From: JBBTCX01 sp038043045
GTDB taxonomy: Bacteria > Planctomycetota > Phycisphaerae > UBA1845
Direction: 5' to 3'
Assembly (NCBI GenBank): GCA_038043045.1
Contig: JBBTCX010000130.1
Location: 1 to 42,904 of the forward strand
DNA length: 42,904 nucleotides
Shown: in pieces, positions 1 through 9,082 of the stretch
Layout: each line of letters starts with the position of its first letter
Numbering within the stretch: position 1 is the stretch's first letter
Made by a program: the position numbers and the translations under genes
The notes under the pieces: model-generated
Told to the model about the DNA's origin: nothing
What the model saw: only the letters and a program-made list of their open reading frames with translations
Database searches by the model: none

Positions 1-576
<576 letters not shown>

Positions 577-580
<4 letters not shown>

Positions 581-1038
581 GCAGAAAAAGTAAGAAGCGA
601 AATCGGCCTAAGCGAACGATTACGATCGTGTTGAGGCCTATTGATGGGGCTGATCCGAAGGAGTTTTTGGAGAAGCTTGCTGAAGAGACGAACCGTTTGG
701 TTACCAAGGTTCGGGCAACTCGGTCGACGGAATCTGATGACGACGTGCAGGATAGACCATCCGAAGGTCGCACGTTTGGAAATGAGCAACTTGAAGAATC
801 GACGCACGAGCACGTGGACAAGGTTTTGAAGGAAAAGAACGCTCGGATTGCGGCGGGTGAGAAAGCGGCGGCCGTTGTTCCAAGTGTGCCGGTGGAAAAG
901 TTGGATGAGAAGGGCAAGGAATCCCAACAGAAGTCGAAGATACTCGCTTGGGGGAGGGCGTTTGGGGCGTTCATTTCTGAGTGGTCGGCGAATGTGGTGG
1001 CGAAGATTGTTGAAGGGATTCTTAAGAATCAGCCGTAA
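577..1038 (+). CDS. Small charged protein of unknown function, coupled to upstream gene
   Basis: I chose the GTG at 577 because it overlaps the upstream stop (GTGA) and has AAGGAG at 564-569, 7 bases before it; a GTG at 550 in the same frame lacks this. The product has 153 residues. A basic N-terminus (SRKSKKRNRPKR) leads into a short beta-alpha unit (TITIVLRP, then a helix EFLEKLAEETNRLV). A long hydrophilic middle follows, and the C-terminus is an amphipathic helix (AWGRAFGAFISEW) that could bind a membrane or a partner. The beta-alpha unit resembles in length the last domain of the upstream protein, so the two may be related small domains that pair. No enzyme motif is visible and no family is recognised. 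Confidence 0.75.
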
Positions 1039-1098
1039 TCGCAAGCGCGGCGTTGTTGATTAGACACGACGGCGAATGAATAGGGTAGTGGAGACAGT

Positions 1099-2340
1099 GT
1101 GCGACAAGCAGTCATCATCGACGCGGTTCGAACCCCCATAGGCCGGTACGGCGGCGCGCTAAGCAGCGTGCGCCCGGACGACCTCGCCGCGCTCGTCATC
1201 AAAAAACTGATCGAACGCACCGGCATCGATCCTAAGTTGATCGACGATGTTTATCTCGGCGCCGCGAATCAAGCCGGTGAAGACAATCGCAACGTTGCAC
1301 GAATGGCCGTGTTGCTCGCCGGTCTGCCCGAAACCGTTCCCGGTGCGACGGTCAATCGACTATGCGCCTCCGGATTAGAGGCCATCAACATCGCCGCTCG
1401 AATGATCGAAGCCAATCACGGCGACGTGTTCATCGCCGGCGGTGTGGAGAGCATGTCCCGCGCACCATTTGTCACCGCCAAAGCCGACGCGGCTTTCAGT
1501 CGCACGATGGAATCCTTCGATACGACGATGGGTTGGCGATTCACCAATCCAAAACTCGCGGCCATGTATCATCCGTTTTCGATGGGCGAGACAGCCGAAA
1601 ACGTCGCCCGGCAATACAAGATCAGTCGCGAGGAACAAGATCAATTCGCCTTCGAATCTCAAATGAAATGTAAACGGGCCACGGAGGCCGGAAAATTCAA
1701 AGATGAAATCGTCGCCGTGCCCATTCCACAAAAAAAAGGCGACCCGGTTTTCATCGACACAGACGAGCACCCTCGTTTCGACACCACCTTGGAAAAGCTG
1801 GCCAAGTTGCCTCCCGCATTTGCAAAAGACGGCACGGTAACCGCCGGAAACTCCTCCGGCATTAACGACGGCGCTGCTGCGTTGCTCATTGTTGAAGCGA
1901 AAACTGCTGAGCGACTCGGGCTAAAAAACAGCGTATTTATTGGACCATCAGATTCGGTTATTGGACCTTTTTCAGTGTTTATTGGACCATCAGCTACGTC
2001 CGGTAACGACCCTTCTTGCATGGGTTTAGGTCCAATAACCGCAACAAAAAAGGCCCTGGCTCGCAGAGGTTGGAAACCTAGTGACATCGAGATTGTGGAG
2101 CTGAACGAAGCCTTCGCCGCTCAAGCGATTCCGTGCATCCGCGAAATCGGACTTGATCCGAGAATCGTCAACCCAAACGGTGGGGCGATTGCCTTGGGGC
2201 ATCCGCTTGGTTGCAGCGGAGCAAGATTGGTTACAACCTTGCTTTATGAAATGAAGCGAAGCAATCTGGGTAAGGGTCTTGTCACCATGTGCGTCGGGGT
2301 AGGGCAAGGAGTAGCGACGTTATTTGAACGTGCCACATAA
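1099..2340 (+). CDS. Thiolase, 3-oxoadipyl-CoA thiolase (PcaF/PaaJ) type
   Basis: This is a degradative-type thiolase (acetyl-CoA C-acyltransferase) that cleaves a 3-oxoacyl-CoA with CoA. The nucleophilic Cys89 lies in NRLCASGL. Other family motifs are LNEAFAAQ, the catalytic His368 in GHPLG and Cys398 in CVGVGQG. The N-terminal half (RTPIGRYGGALSS, GAANQAGEDNRNVARMA, GVESMSRAPF, GWRF.NP) matches PcaF/PaaJ best, so beta-ketoadipyl-CoA from aromatic or phenylacetate breakdown is the likeliest substrate, but chain-length preference cannot be read from sequence. The length of 413 is slightly above the usual ~400 because residues 280-300 are a threefold heptad repeat (FIGPSDS, VIGPFSV, FIGPSAT) encoded by a 21-bp tandem repeat. 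Start is a GTG with only a weak ribosome site. No other aromatic-degradation gene is nearby. Confidence 0.92.
   Translation: MRQAVIIDAVRTPIGRYGGALSSVRPDDLAALVIKKLIERTGIDPKLIDDVYLGAANQAGEDNRNVARMAVLLAGLPETVPGATVNRLCASGLEAINIAARMIEANHGDVFIAGGVESMSRAPFVTAKADAAFSRTMESFDTTMGWRFTNPKLAAMYHPFSMGETAENVARQYKISREEQDQFAFESQMKCKRATEAGKFKDEIVAVPIPQKKGDPVFIDTDEHPRFDTTLEKLAKLPPAFAKDGTVTAGNSSGINDGAAALLIVEAKTAERLGLKNSVFIGPSDSVIGPFSVFIGPSATSGNDPSCMGLGPITATKKALARRGWKPSDIEIVELNEAFAAQAIPCIREIGLDPRIVNPNGGAIALGHPLGCSGARLVTTLLYEMKRSNLGKGLVTMCVGVGQGVATLFERAT
1936..1998 (+). repeat. Three 21-bp tandem units inside the thiolase gene
   Basis: TTATTGGACC occurs at 1937, 1958 and 1979, exactly 21 bases apart. The first and third copies share the 16-mer TTTATTGGACCATCAG. 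A reversed copy, GGTCCAATAA, lies at 2029-2038, in codons of the conserved MGLGP region. The in-frame triplication adds about 14 residues relative to PcaF-type proteins. Confidence 0.85.
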
Positions 2341-2389
2341 GTGACCCAGCAATATTCTCGAACGATGCCGTCGCAATGATTCTCCCTAA

Positions 2390-2448
2390 ATAGCCATACT
2401 CTTGACCATTATTTTGAACCACTTGGTTTGTACCTTTGGCATGGCTAT
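2390..2448. repeat. 8-bp inverted repeat in 5' region of secreted-protein gene
   Basis: ATAGCCAT at 2390-2397 and ATGGCTAT at 2441-2448 are exact inverted copies with 43 bases between. The right arm touches the candidate -10 box. It could be an operator or an mRNA hairpin. At 8 bp it could also be chance. Confidence 0.3.
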
Positions 2449-2451
2449 ACT
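2424..2451 (+). promoter_or_regulatory. Candidate sigma70-like promoter for secreted-protein gene
   Basis: TTGGTT (2424-2429), 16 bases, TATACT (2446-2451). It lies in the 227-base gap after the thiolase and would give a leader of about 110 bases before the ATG at 2568. The -10 is good and the -35 poor. Confidence 0.3.
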
Positions 2452-2567
2452 TATCCAAACCTTCTAGCGGAGGGGGTGTCCCTAGCGGGTCGGCGCGCTG
2501 CCACCGGGAATAGGGAGGGTGCAACCTTCAACAAATTCAAGGGCTGTAGAAGAGAAGAGGGGTTGAA

Positions 2568-5315
2568 ATGATTAGGTGTAAATTCCTGGGACGGTGTTTA
2601 GCTGCGTTGTTTGTCGGGGTAATCTGGACCTCGGCTTACTCAGAAGATTCCGCGAAAACAACCAACACCGTACAGCTTGATGGCAACGATTACAATGTCG
2701 TGTTGATGGATGATGTTTTCCAAGGTGACGCCGTTGCGTTACCAGACAATCTCACCTTACAACGAGTCTTCGTTGGAAAAAACGGAGTACCGGTGACAGC
2801 TGGTAGCACTGGGGTTGAGGTTTATCGCAATGTACTTGGTCCAATCTACTCCCCGGGTGGGGTCAATGGGCTCATCGCCGACGACGTTCAGACTACGGCG
2901 GCCAATGGTTGTGACATGAGCTACTTGGAGATTGCGGTGTTCGGCGGTGGCAACGGAACTGGGCCCGGATTCAACGTTACACAGTTAAAGATATTCGACC
3001 GTTGTCCTGGGCAAGCTGGAGCGGTGGTGCTGGTCGATCTGTTGGATGGTACGCCGCTTTCCTTACCGAATAACGCAGGCTTTCTTTTGACTTTTGATCT
3101 GGAACTGGAAGTCGTTTCGATTCCATCGGATTTTTGGCTTGGGATGGCGTTCAGCACGGCTCAGGCTGGGTGGATCGGCGGGGCAAGTCCGACCATCGGA
3201 ACTTCGCTCAATGTTATTGATGTTCCTACAATTCGGTGCAACGCGGTGTTCAGCAATCCGGCGCTTTACGCGAGCATGTATGCAGATGTCTTCTGCGCGA
3301 CTGCTGAAACATTTTTTGTCGGCTACAAATCGGAAGCTCCCTCCGGAATTTTCTTTGGAGGTGGTGGTTGCACATCGCCGGCGACGCTCGGCGGATGCGG
3401 CGACGGGATCAATGTCAATGTGAATTGTGAGGCGGGCGCGGATGACATCAATCCGACGGTTCCCAACTGTCAGCTTCGTGGATACACGGTGAATGTGGCG
3501 GGATTGGGCGGGGCCTATGATATCGAATTCGAGTTATGGACCGATGACGATTCGGTGGCTGACACCGGGGCGCCACTTGCGCCGATCCCTGGAACACGCG
3601 GTTGTTACCACGGAGCGGGGAATGGATTTTTGGAACAAGCTGCGTTCGTTTTCGATGGGAGTGTCGTGCTTCCGCCGAAATTCTGGTTGGTTTGGGCAGA
3701 CAATAACCTTGACGCGGGACCGATCGAGTCCGCCGCGCTGGCGGAAATCGGTTTCAGCGGCGATTTTTTCGCCATATTTGATAGGGGTGAGAATCCGCCG
3801 GCGTGGGATCCAAACTTCTTCTTCAACGGCTGCACGGATGGCGACGGCGACGAGTGTGGCAGTTTTCACATCACGGTCCAATGTTTGGGCGTGGAACCAA
3901 CCGGTGCGTGTTGCAGTGGCGCGGGGGGTACCTGTTCGGACAATCGTCTGATCGGGGAATGCGGCGGGGGACGGTGGCAGCCGAATGTCACGTGTGCGGC
4001 GGCTTTGTTTAATCCGCCTTGTGGTACGACGGCCTGTTGCAAGGTTGATCCGAATGATTCGAATCAAACCGTTTGTGACAACGTCAACCCGGTCCTTTGC
4101 GTGGCGGATGGCGGCGATTCGACGCCGGGGCAGTTTTGCGCGACGGTGGAATGTGGTTTTCCGGGGTGTATCGCCGCAGAGGGTAGTTGCCTGACGGATC
4201 ATGGAACTCCTGGCTGCATGAATAACGAGTGCTGCAATTTGGTTTGCGACGTGGACCCTTTCTGTTGCAACAACATGTGGGATGATACTTGCGTGGGAAC
4301 GGCGGAACAGGTGTGTCCGCCGCAGCCGCCGGCCAACGACAATCGTGAGGATGCGATTGAAATCCAACTTGGTTCCACGCCATTCAGTACTTTGTCGACG
4401 ACGACGGACGGTCCGGCGCTTCCTCAATCCTGTAGTAGCGGCGGATCGGTTACCCTGGGTCATGACATTTGGTATGAGTTCAACGCCCAGAGCACAGGAC
4501 TCCTGACCATCGATCTTTGCACGGGAACGGATTACGACTCGCGGATCGCGGTCTATGATAGCTGTATCGGTGCGCCCAATATGGTGGTCAGTTGCGATGA
4601 TGATGGTTGCGATCCGGACCCAGGGACCGACCCCGGAATCTTCACATCGATCTCCATGTTGCCGGTGTCCGCGGGACAATGCTATCTGCTTCGTGTGGGT
4701 GGATTCGGCTTAGGCGAAAGTGGAACGGGCACGATTATGATGAGCGAAAACACGGAAGCCTGTCCGACTTCCGGGTCGGTAGCCTATGTGGATCCGCCGT
4801 CTGGGGTTGTGGATGCTCGCCAGCCGCATCCGGTAAGCTCGACGACTCCCCGACAAGGTATTCGCACTTTCAATGTGAACGCTCCCACGGCTAGCAATCC
4901 GATCATGTGCTTTGAATTGTGCGAAACCGATGATGAGGGAGCGCCCAATACAATATTGACCGTGTTGGATCCGCCGGGTTCTTATGACATTACGTTTACC
5001 CGAACGATTTCGGTTGGGGCAGTATCCACCTTGAACTACACCGGGACCAATGCAACGGGAACGTTCACTTCGCATCCGGGTAATGTAAACGGCAATGCGG
5101 TTGCAGGCGCGGATGACGTTTTGTCGTTGATGAATTGTTTGCAGGGATCTATTCCGAGCGTGGATTGCCCGTTTGGATTGTATAGCGCGGATATTGATCA
5201 GAACGGTGCTCGCAGCGTGTTGGATTTGGCTCGACTTCTCGATGTGCTGAACGGGGCGGGTGCATTGACTCCATGGAACAACACGCAGAAACCGGCCAGC
5301 GCGGGTTGTCCGTAG
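2568..5315 (+). CDS. Large secreted Cys-rich protein with dockerin-like C-terminus
   Basis: The protein has 915 residues. It begins with a signal peptide (about residues 1-25, hydrophobic core LAALFVGVIW, likely cleaved after AYS). Low-charge Gly/Asp/Asn-rich segments follow that look like beta-sandwich modules, with two similar blocks in the first half. The middle (about 440-590) has many Cys pairs (GACC, TACC, NECC, PFCCN), indicating disulfide-bonded modules outside the cytoplasm. After about 590 a pre-peptidase-like beta domain (DIWYEFNAQSTG, YDSRIAVYDSC) is likely. The last 75 residues resemble a type I dockerin pair (GNVNGNAVAGADDVLSLMNCL and SADIDQNGARSVLDLARLL), although the first calcium loop lacks some usual Asp residues. 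Secreted proteins of this plan are common in Phycisphaerae; ligand and role are unknown. It converges on the next gene with 34 bases between. Confidence 0.8.
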   Translation: MIRCKFLGRCLAALFVGVIWTSAYSEDSAKTTNTVQLDGNDYNVVLMDDVFQGDAVALPDNLTLQRVFVGKNGVPVTAGSTGVEVYRNVLGPIYSPGGVNGLIADDVQTTAANGCDMSYLEIAVFGGGNGTGPGFNVTQLKIFDRCPGQAGAVVLVDLLDGTPLSLPNNAGFLLTFDLELEVVSIPSDFWLGMAFSTAQAGWIGGASPTIGTSLNVIDVPTIRCNAVFSNPALYASMYADVFCATAETFFVGYKSEAPSGIFFGGGGCTSPATLGGCGDGINVNVNCEAGADDINPTVPNCQLRGYTVNVAGLGGAYDIEFELWTDDDSVADTGAPLAPIPGTRGCYHGAGNGFLEQAAFVFDGSVVLPPKFWLVWADNNLDAGPIESAALAEIGFSGDFFAIFDRGENPPAWDPNFFFNGCTDGDGDECGSFHITVQCLGVEPTGACCSGAGGTCSDNRLIGECGGGRWQPNVTCAAALFNPPCGTTACCKVDPNDSNQTVCDNVNPVLCVADGGDSTPGQFCATVECGFPGCIAAEGSCLTDHGTPGCMNNECCNLVCDVDPFCCNNMWDDTCVGTAEQVCPPQPPANDNREDAIEIQLGSTPFSTLSTTTDGPALPQSCSSGGSVTLGHDIWYEFNAQSTGLLTIDLCTGTDYDSRIAVYDSCIGAPNMVVSCDDDGCDPDPGTDPGIFTSISMLPVSAGQCYLLRVGGFGLGESGTGTIMMSENTEACPTSGSVAYVDPPSGVVDARQPHPVSSTTPRQGIRTFNVNAPTASNPIMCFELCETDDEGAPNTILTVLDPPGSYDITFTRTISVGAVSTLNYTGTNATGTFTSHPGNVNGNAVAGADDVLSLMNCLQGSIPSVDCPFGLYSADIDQNGARSVLDLARLLDVLNGAGALTPWNNTQKPASAGCP

Positions 5316-5349
5316 GTTTGACGGTCCAATTGAATTTGGCGGTTTGGGA

Positions 5350-7446
5350 TCAGCGGGGGAATGCCTCCGCGATCCCGCCGTCGACGGGAAGCGTCGCACC
5401 GGTCGTCGGCGTGGCGTTGCTTGCGAAGAAGACGACCGCGTTGCCCACGTGTCGTCCCGTGACACGGGCTTTGAGCAAGTTTCGTTCTTTATAGTATTCC
5501 GGCAAGTCTTGGGTTTTCATGCCCCGACTTTTTGCTCTTGTCGGGCCGACTTCAGCCCATAAACCCGAGGGGTGTTGTTCATCACCGAAGACGGCGTCGG
5601 CATTGATCATGTTCACGCGGATTCCGTCTTGGGCGAGTTCCAAGGCCGCGACTTTTCCGAGCTGATGTCCGGCGGCTTTCGATGCGCTGTAAGCGCCGAA
5701 ATCCTTTCCTGGTGCAAACACGTTTTTGCTGGCGTTCATGATGATATGGCCGCCGAGGCCCTGTTTTTTCAGAATATGAATGCCTTCGCGCATGAATAAA
5801 AAGTAGCCGATGGCGTTGACCTCCATGACTCTGCGGAAATCCTTTAACGAGAGGTTCTCGATGGGGGCGACGTGTGCAATGCCGGCGTTTGGCACTATGA
5901 CATCGACTCCGCCAAAAAAGCGAACGATCTTTCGATAGCCCTCGTCCACACTGGTTTCGTCTCGAACATCCATTTGGACGGCGCAAACCCATCCCGGGCC
6001 GTGTTGATGCGCAAGCTGATCCGCTGTTTGCTTCAAACGAGTTTCGTCCAAATCCGTGAGAGCGACGTGAGCTCCGGCGATGAGGCAGGTTTCGGCGATG
6101 GCGGCGCCGATGGCGCCGGCTGCGCCGCTGATGACCACGACGAGGCCTTCGAGAGGTTTGTCGGGCGTGTTTGACAGTTTCGCTTGTTGCAGGTCGCGGA
6201 ATTCCATCTCCGCAAGTTGGGATTCGGAGAGACCTTGGTAACAACCCATGCCAAGCACTTGGCACTTCACGTCGAGAGTGTGTTCGGCGATATCGGCGGC
6301 GATATCGGCGTCGCGCTTGGTCTTTCCGCACGCGAACAAACCGACGCCGGGGACGAGAATGACGGTTGGATTCGGGTTGAGATGATCGACGAAAACGCCA
6401 TGTGCGGATGCATAGGCGAGATAACGTTCTTTGTAATCATCGATTGCAAGACCGAGCTGTTCGCGGATGACTTCAGGGCCGGATTCAGAGGGTGATTGCA
6501 GCATCAATGGCCAGGCTTTTGTGCGAATCAGATGATCGGTGGTCAAAGGTCCGCCGGAAGCAAGGTCGCTGAGTTCGTCGACATGTCGAGCATTGAGGAC
6601 GGTTGGATGGGGTCGCCAGGTTATCAAGGGCGCGCGGAGCGGGCGGTCTTGGTTCGACGTGGTTTGCGCCAAGAGCCCTCTCAAAAGCGGAGCAAGCTGA
6701 ACCGCGCGTTGTTCCGCGGCGAGAGTTCGCGCGTTTGCAATTTCGGGGATGCGCCAGGAACTTCGCGCCGTCAGGAATTTTTCGCAAGCATCCACAATGG
6801 CGATATGACGCGCATAAGCCGTCTTCGCGTCATCCGCAATCGTTAACAGGCCATGTTGCATAAGGACGATCGCGTCGAGACGCGGGTTGGCTTCGTAAAG
6901 TTCCGCGACGGCTCTTGCAAGCGGCAGGCCGGGTTCGATATAGGGGAGGATTCCGACGCGATCATCCACGATTTCACGGATGAATTCCATTCCGCGCGAT
7001 TGGTTGGTTGCGGCCAACAATGCATCGGGGTGAGAATGATCCACGTATCGATGAGGAAGAAAGGCGTGGAGAAGCGTTTCGATCGACGGCGTAGGATCAT
7101 TCGCATTGAAAAGGTGGGTTCGGTACAAGTTGGCGAGGGCTTCGTCGGAAAGGGTATCGAGAATTCGCCATGGACGCAGCCGAGTGAGATCGACGGCGGG
7201 AAGGTCTTGGGGTTCAAGGCTTTGAAGGTCGCGACCGGAGGCTTTGATGAACAGTGCATCGAATTCGCCTATCGGGGTTCGATGTTTTCCCTTGAACGAA
7301 ACATTTCCGCCGCCGTGAAGCACGAGACAGGGGTCGCTGCCCAAAAGTCGGGCGGTGTAGAGACGCAAGGCGAAGTCTCGCCCAAGAGTTGGTTCCCAAA
7401 GAGCGAGCGCCGCAGTCATCCCATCATCGGTCCAACGACTCTTCAT
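5350..7446 (-). CDS. Bifunctional class II aldolase / short-chain dehydrogenase (rhamnulose-phosphate type)
   Basis: Two enzymes are fused in about 698 residues. The N-terminal ~430 residues are a class II aldolase/adducin domain with the substrate loop HGGGNVSFKG and zinc-ligand-like motifs DHSHPDALL and MQHGLL. The C-terminal ~260 residues are an SDR with the NAD-binding SGAAGAIG, PNAGIA and the catalytic YSASK. This is the plan of bifunctional rhamnulose-1-phosphate aldolase/lactaldehyde dehydrogenase proteins, which split a deoxy-ketose phosphate and oxidise the aldehyde. The exact sugar cannot be read. The frame is open further upstream, to 7632 inside the next gene; I chose the ATG at 7446 because the aldolase homology begins there (MKSRWTDDGMTAAL). 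It lies 104 bases downstream of an LsrF-type aldolase gene on the same strand, consistent with one sugar-phosphate pathway. No kinase, isomerase or regulator is next to it. Confidence 0.85.
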   Translation of the reverse strand: MKSRWTDDGMTAALALWEPTLGRDFALRLYTARLLGSDPCLVLHGGGNVSFKGKHRTPIGEFDALFIKASGRDLQSLEPQDLPAVDLTRLRPWRILDTLSDEALANLYRTHLFNANDPTPSIETLLHAFLPHRYVDHSHPDALLAATNQSRGMEFIREIVDDRVGILPYIEPGLPLARAVAELYEANPRLDAIVLMQHGLLTIADDAKTAYARHIAIVDACEKFLTARSSWRIPEIANARTLAAEQRAVQLAPLLRGLLAQTTSNQDRPLRAPLITWRPHPTVLNARHVDELSDLASGGPLTTDHLIRTKAWPLMLQSPSESGPEVIREQLGLAIDDYKERYLAYASAHGVFVDHLNPNPTVILVPGVGLFACGKTKRDADIAADIAEHTLDVKCQVLGMGCYQGLSESQLAEMEFRDLQQAKLSNTPDKPLEGLVVVISGAAGAIGAAIAETCLIAGAHVALTDLDETRLKQTADQLAHQHGPGWVCAVQMDVRDETSVDEGYRKIVRFFGGVDVIVPNAGIAHVAPIENLSLKDFRRVMEVNAIGYFLFMREGIHILKKQGLGGHIIMNASKNVFAPGKDFGAYSASKAAGHQLGKVAALELAQDGIRVNMINADAVFGDEQHPSGLWAEVGPTRAKSRGMKTQDLPEYYKERNLLKARVTGRHVGNAVVFFASNATPTTGATLPVDGGIAEAFPR

Positions 7447-7550
7447 ACTCAACCTATGTACCCTATCGGATGGATTGGGCAAGGGCATGGGCGCGGACGT
7501 TGAACCGTGTGAGTCGCCCCATCGATTTCGAAGAAAGAAGAATGCAGAAA

Positions 7551-8402
7551 TCAACCGACGACGGCTGAGCGCGTTTCCGACTTGGAACGCGAACTCGTCG
7601 GAGCGGACTGCATCTTGACGAACCCGTCCCACGCTTCGGCATCGGTCAAGCGATCATGGACGATTTTGCGAACGGTCTGGATCATTTCGACGGGCCATTT
7701 CGATTGAAAAATGTTGCGGCCCATGTCCACGCCGACGGCACCGGCGGAAACCGCTTGATAGGCAAGTCGAAGCGCGTCGCGTTCTTCTACTTTCTTGCCG
7801 CCGGCAATCACAATGGGAACAGGGCAGCCATGAACGACCGATTCAAATCCCTCGCAGTAATACGTCTTGACGATTTGCGCGCCAAGTTCCGCCGCGATTC
7901 GACAACACAGGCCCAAATACCGCGCGTCGCGGGCCATTTCTTTTCCAACCGCGGTGACAGCCAGAACGGGGATGCCATACCGCTGTCCCTCATCGCAGAG
8001 CTTGGCGAGATTGGCCAGGGTTTGTTTCTCGTGGGACGAGCCGACGAATATGGACAGTGCCAAGCAACTGGCATTGAGCCGGATGGCATCTTCGATGGAA
8101 ACCGTCAGCTCCTCGTCGGACAGGTCATCCTTGAGAATACTCGTGCCGCCGGATACACGCAGAACGATTGGTTTTTGCACCGTAGCATCTACCGTGTTAC
8201 GGAGCACGCCCCGCGTTACCATCAAAGAATCCGCATAGGGCAAGAGGGGAGCAATCGTTGTCGCGGGTTTCTCCAATCCCGTCGTCGGTCCTTGAAAATA
8301 ACCATGATCGACGGCCAGCATGACGCAACGGTTGGTCCGTGGAGAAATAATCGCGGACACCCGGTTTTTCATTCCCCAGTCCATGGTAGGCTGTTGACTC
8401 AC
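7551..8402 (-). CDS. Class I aldolase, LsrF/FbaB (DeoC-like) family
   Basis: The protein has 283 residues and is a (beta/alpha)8 aldolase/thiolase. The DHGYFQGP start motif is typical of LsrF (3-hydroxy-5-phosphonooxypentane-2,4-dione thiolase) and of archaeal-type class I fructose-bisphosphate aldolase. Lys179 in QIVKTYYC fits the Schiff-base lysine and the K203-K204 pair in IAGGKKVEE the second one. GVDMGRNIFQ is the usual phosphate-binding end. I chose GTG at 8402 because a GGAG precedes it, whereas ATG at 8384 has no ribosome site. There is no lsrK, lsrR or AI-2 transporter in the window, and the neighbour is an aldolase/dehydrogenase fusion, so a sugar-phosphate role is more likely than autoinducer breakdown. 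The last 20 residues (Ser/Arg-rich) extend beyond the usual fold. Confidence 0.85.
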   Translation of the reverse strand: MSQQPTMDWGMKNRVSAIISPRTNRCVMLAVDHGYFQGPTTGLEKPATTIAPLLPYADSLMVTRGVLRNTVDATVQKPIVLRVSGGTSILKDDLSDEELTVSIEDAIRLNASCLALSIFVGSSHEKQTLANLAKLCDEGQRYGIPVLAVTAVGKEMARDARYLGLCCRIAAELGAQIVKTYYCEGFESVVHGCPVPIVIAGGKKVEERDALRLAYQAVSAGAVGVDMGRNIFQSKWPVEMIQTVRKIVHDRLTDAEAWDGFVKMQSAPTSSRSKSETRSAVVG

Positions 8403-8451
8403 GTGACGTTGCTCCGATTCGTGCGGGAATCCGCGATACCTTTACTTTCAC

Positions 8452-8524
8452 TGGAGCCAGCGAGACTCGAACTCGCGACCTTCTGCATGCCATGCAGACG
8501 CGCTCCCAACTGCGCTATGGCCCC
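8452..8524 (-). tRNA. tRNA-Ala (anticodon GGC)
   Basis: On the minus strand the 73-nt sequence folds as a cloverleaf. The acceptor arm GGGGCCA pairs with TGGCTCC, including the G3:U70 wobble that marks alanine tRNAs. The anticodon stem is TCTGC/GCAGA with loop ATGGCAT, giving anticodon GGC. The T-arm has GTTCGAGTC and the discriminator base is A. The 3' CCA is not encoded. Confidence 0.95.
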
Positions 8525-8535
8525 TTCCACCACGG

Positions 8536-8564
8536 ATTATGGTCGTTTCATCGGCGGGACGCAA
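8536..8564 (-). promoter_or_regulatory. Promoter of tRNA-Ala
   Basis: On the minus strand, TTGCGT (8564-8559), 17 bases, CATAAT (8541-8536), ending 11 bases before the mature tRNA 5' end. Spacing and position suit a strong sigma70-type stable-RNA promoter. The aldolase gene begins 49 bases after the tRNA with no clear terminator between, so read-through is possible. Confidence 0.6.
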
Positions 8565-8796
8565 CAGGGCCGTCCAGCCGGTTCTGGCAAAGTTACTGCG
8601 CGATCGGAGCCGCGCCGTGTAAACAAGCGGGTAGCACGTTCACGTCGCCAAAACTCCCGCTCCTTGACGGTCACGGCTCGAATCGAGGGCAAACTTGACC
8701 AGTCAGGGCAACCGCATTGTAAATTTGTCGAATAGGAGTTCAGTGTCCGAATGATTCCTTTGTCGCCCGCGGAGCGGGTGTGTGAGGAGGAAACGG

Positions 8797-8874
8797 ATGG
8801 AGACTTCGATTTCGGAGCATTTCTCGAATTTGCCGGATCCTCGGCGAGCGCAGCGGCGGCGGCATAGCCTCGTA
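8797..8874 (+). pseudogene. ISAs1-family transposase, N-terminal remnant
   Basis: An ATG at 8797 with GAGGAGGA just before it begins METSISEHFSNLPDPRR followed by RRRHSL, the conserved start of ISAs1-family transposases (DDE_Tnp_1-associated domain). After HSLV the similarity stops at once, where a hydrophobic LVIALCAVI-like helix should follow. Only about 26 of an expected ~370 residues remain. The frame runs on to 9024 with unrelated sequence, so no functional product is expected. Confidence 0.65.
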
Positions 8875-8944
8875 GCAGCTACGTATTTCGCCAAGGCTTC
8901 AAATACCACTGGAATTTGGGCTGAACGCCGCGTCCGGTATGATT

Positions 8945-9082
8945 TGCTGGTCGAACCGTTGTCATCAAGACTACAAAGACCTCACCGACGCCGCTACTCA
9001 CGCCTGGCAGAATGGGTGTCTTAACGCAGATCGGATGAAACCCGTCTGTGCAGCCCCGTACCGAAATCACGCGGATAAATAA
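8945..9082 (+). pseudogene. IS630-like DDE transposase, C-terminal remnant
   Basis: In one frame the 45 codons before TAA at 9080-9082 read CWSNRCHQDYKDL, then DAATHAWQNGCLNADRM and VCAAPY. This matches the C-terminal end of IS630-type transposases (WSNR.Y.dy.dL..A...AW...). There is no start and nothing of the catalytic DDE core. It lies 70 bases after the ISAs1 remnant and in another frame. Confidence 0.55.

Noticed and set aside
3534..4679. Long minus-strand open frame (381 codons) opposite the Cys-rich secreted protein gene
   Set aside because: Very Arg/Ile/Thr-rich with no ribosome site and no family motif. The plus strand has a signal peptide, ordered Cys modules and a dockerin-like end, so this is a shadow.
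7551..8402. AI-2 (lsr) catabolic operon
   Set aside because: Only an LsrF-family protein is present. There is no kinase, repressor, transporter or LsrG, so the sugar-phosphate reading is preferred.
7656..8735. Plus-strand open frame of 359 codons
   Set aside because: It runs antisense through the LsrF-type aldolase and the tRNA-Ala. Both are well supported on the minus strand.
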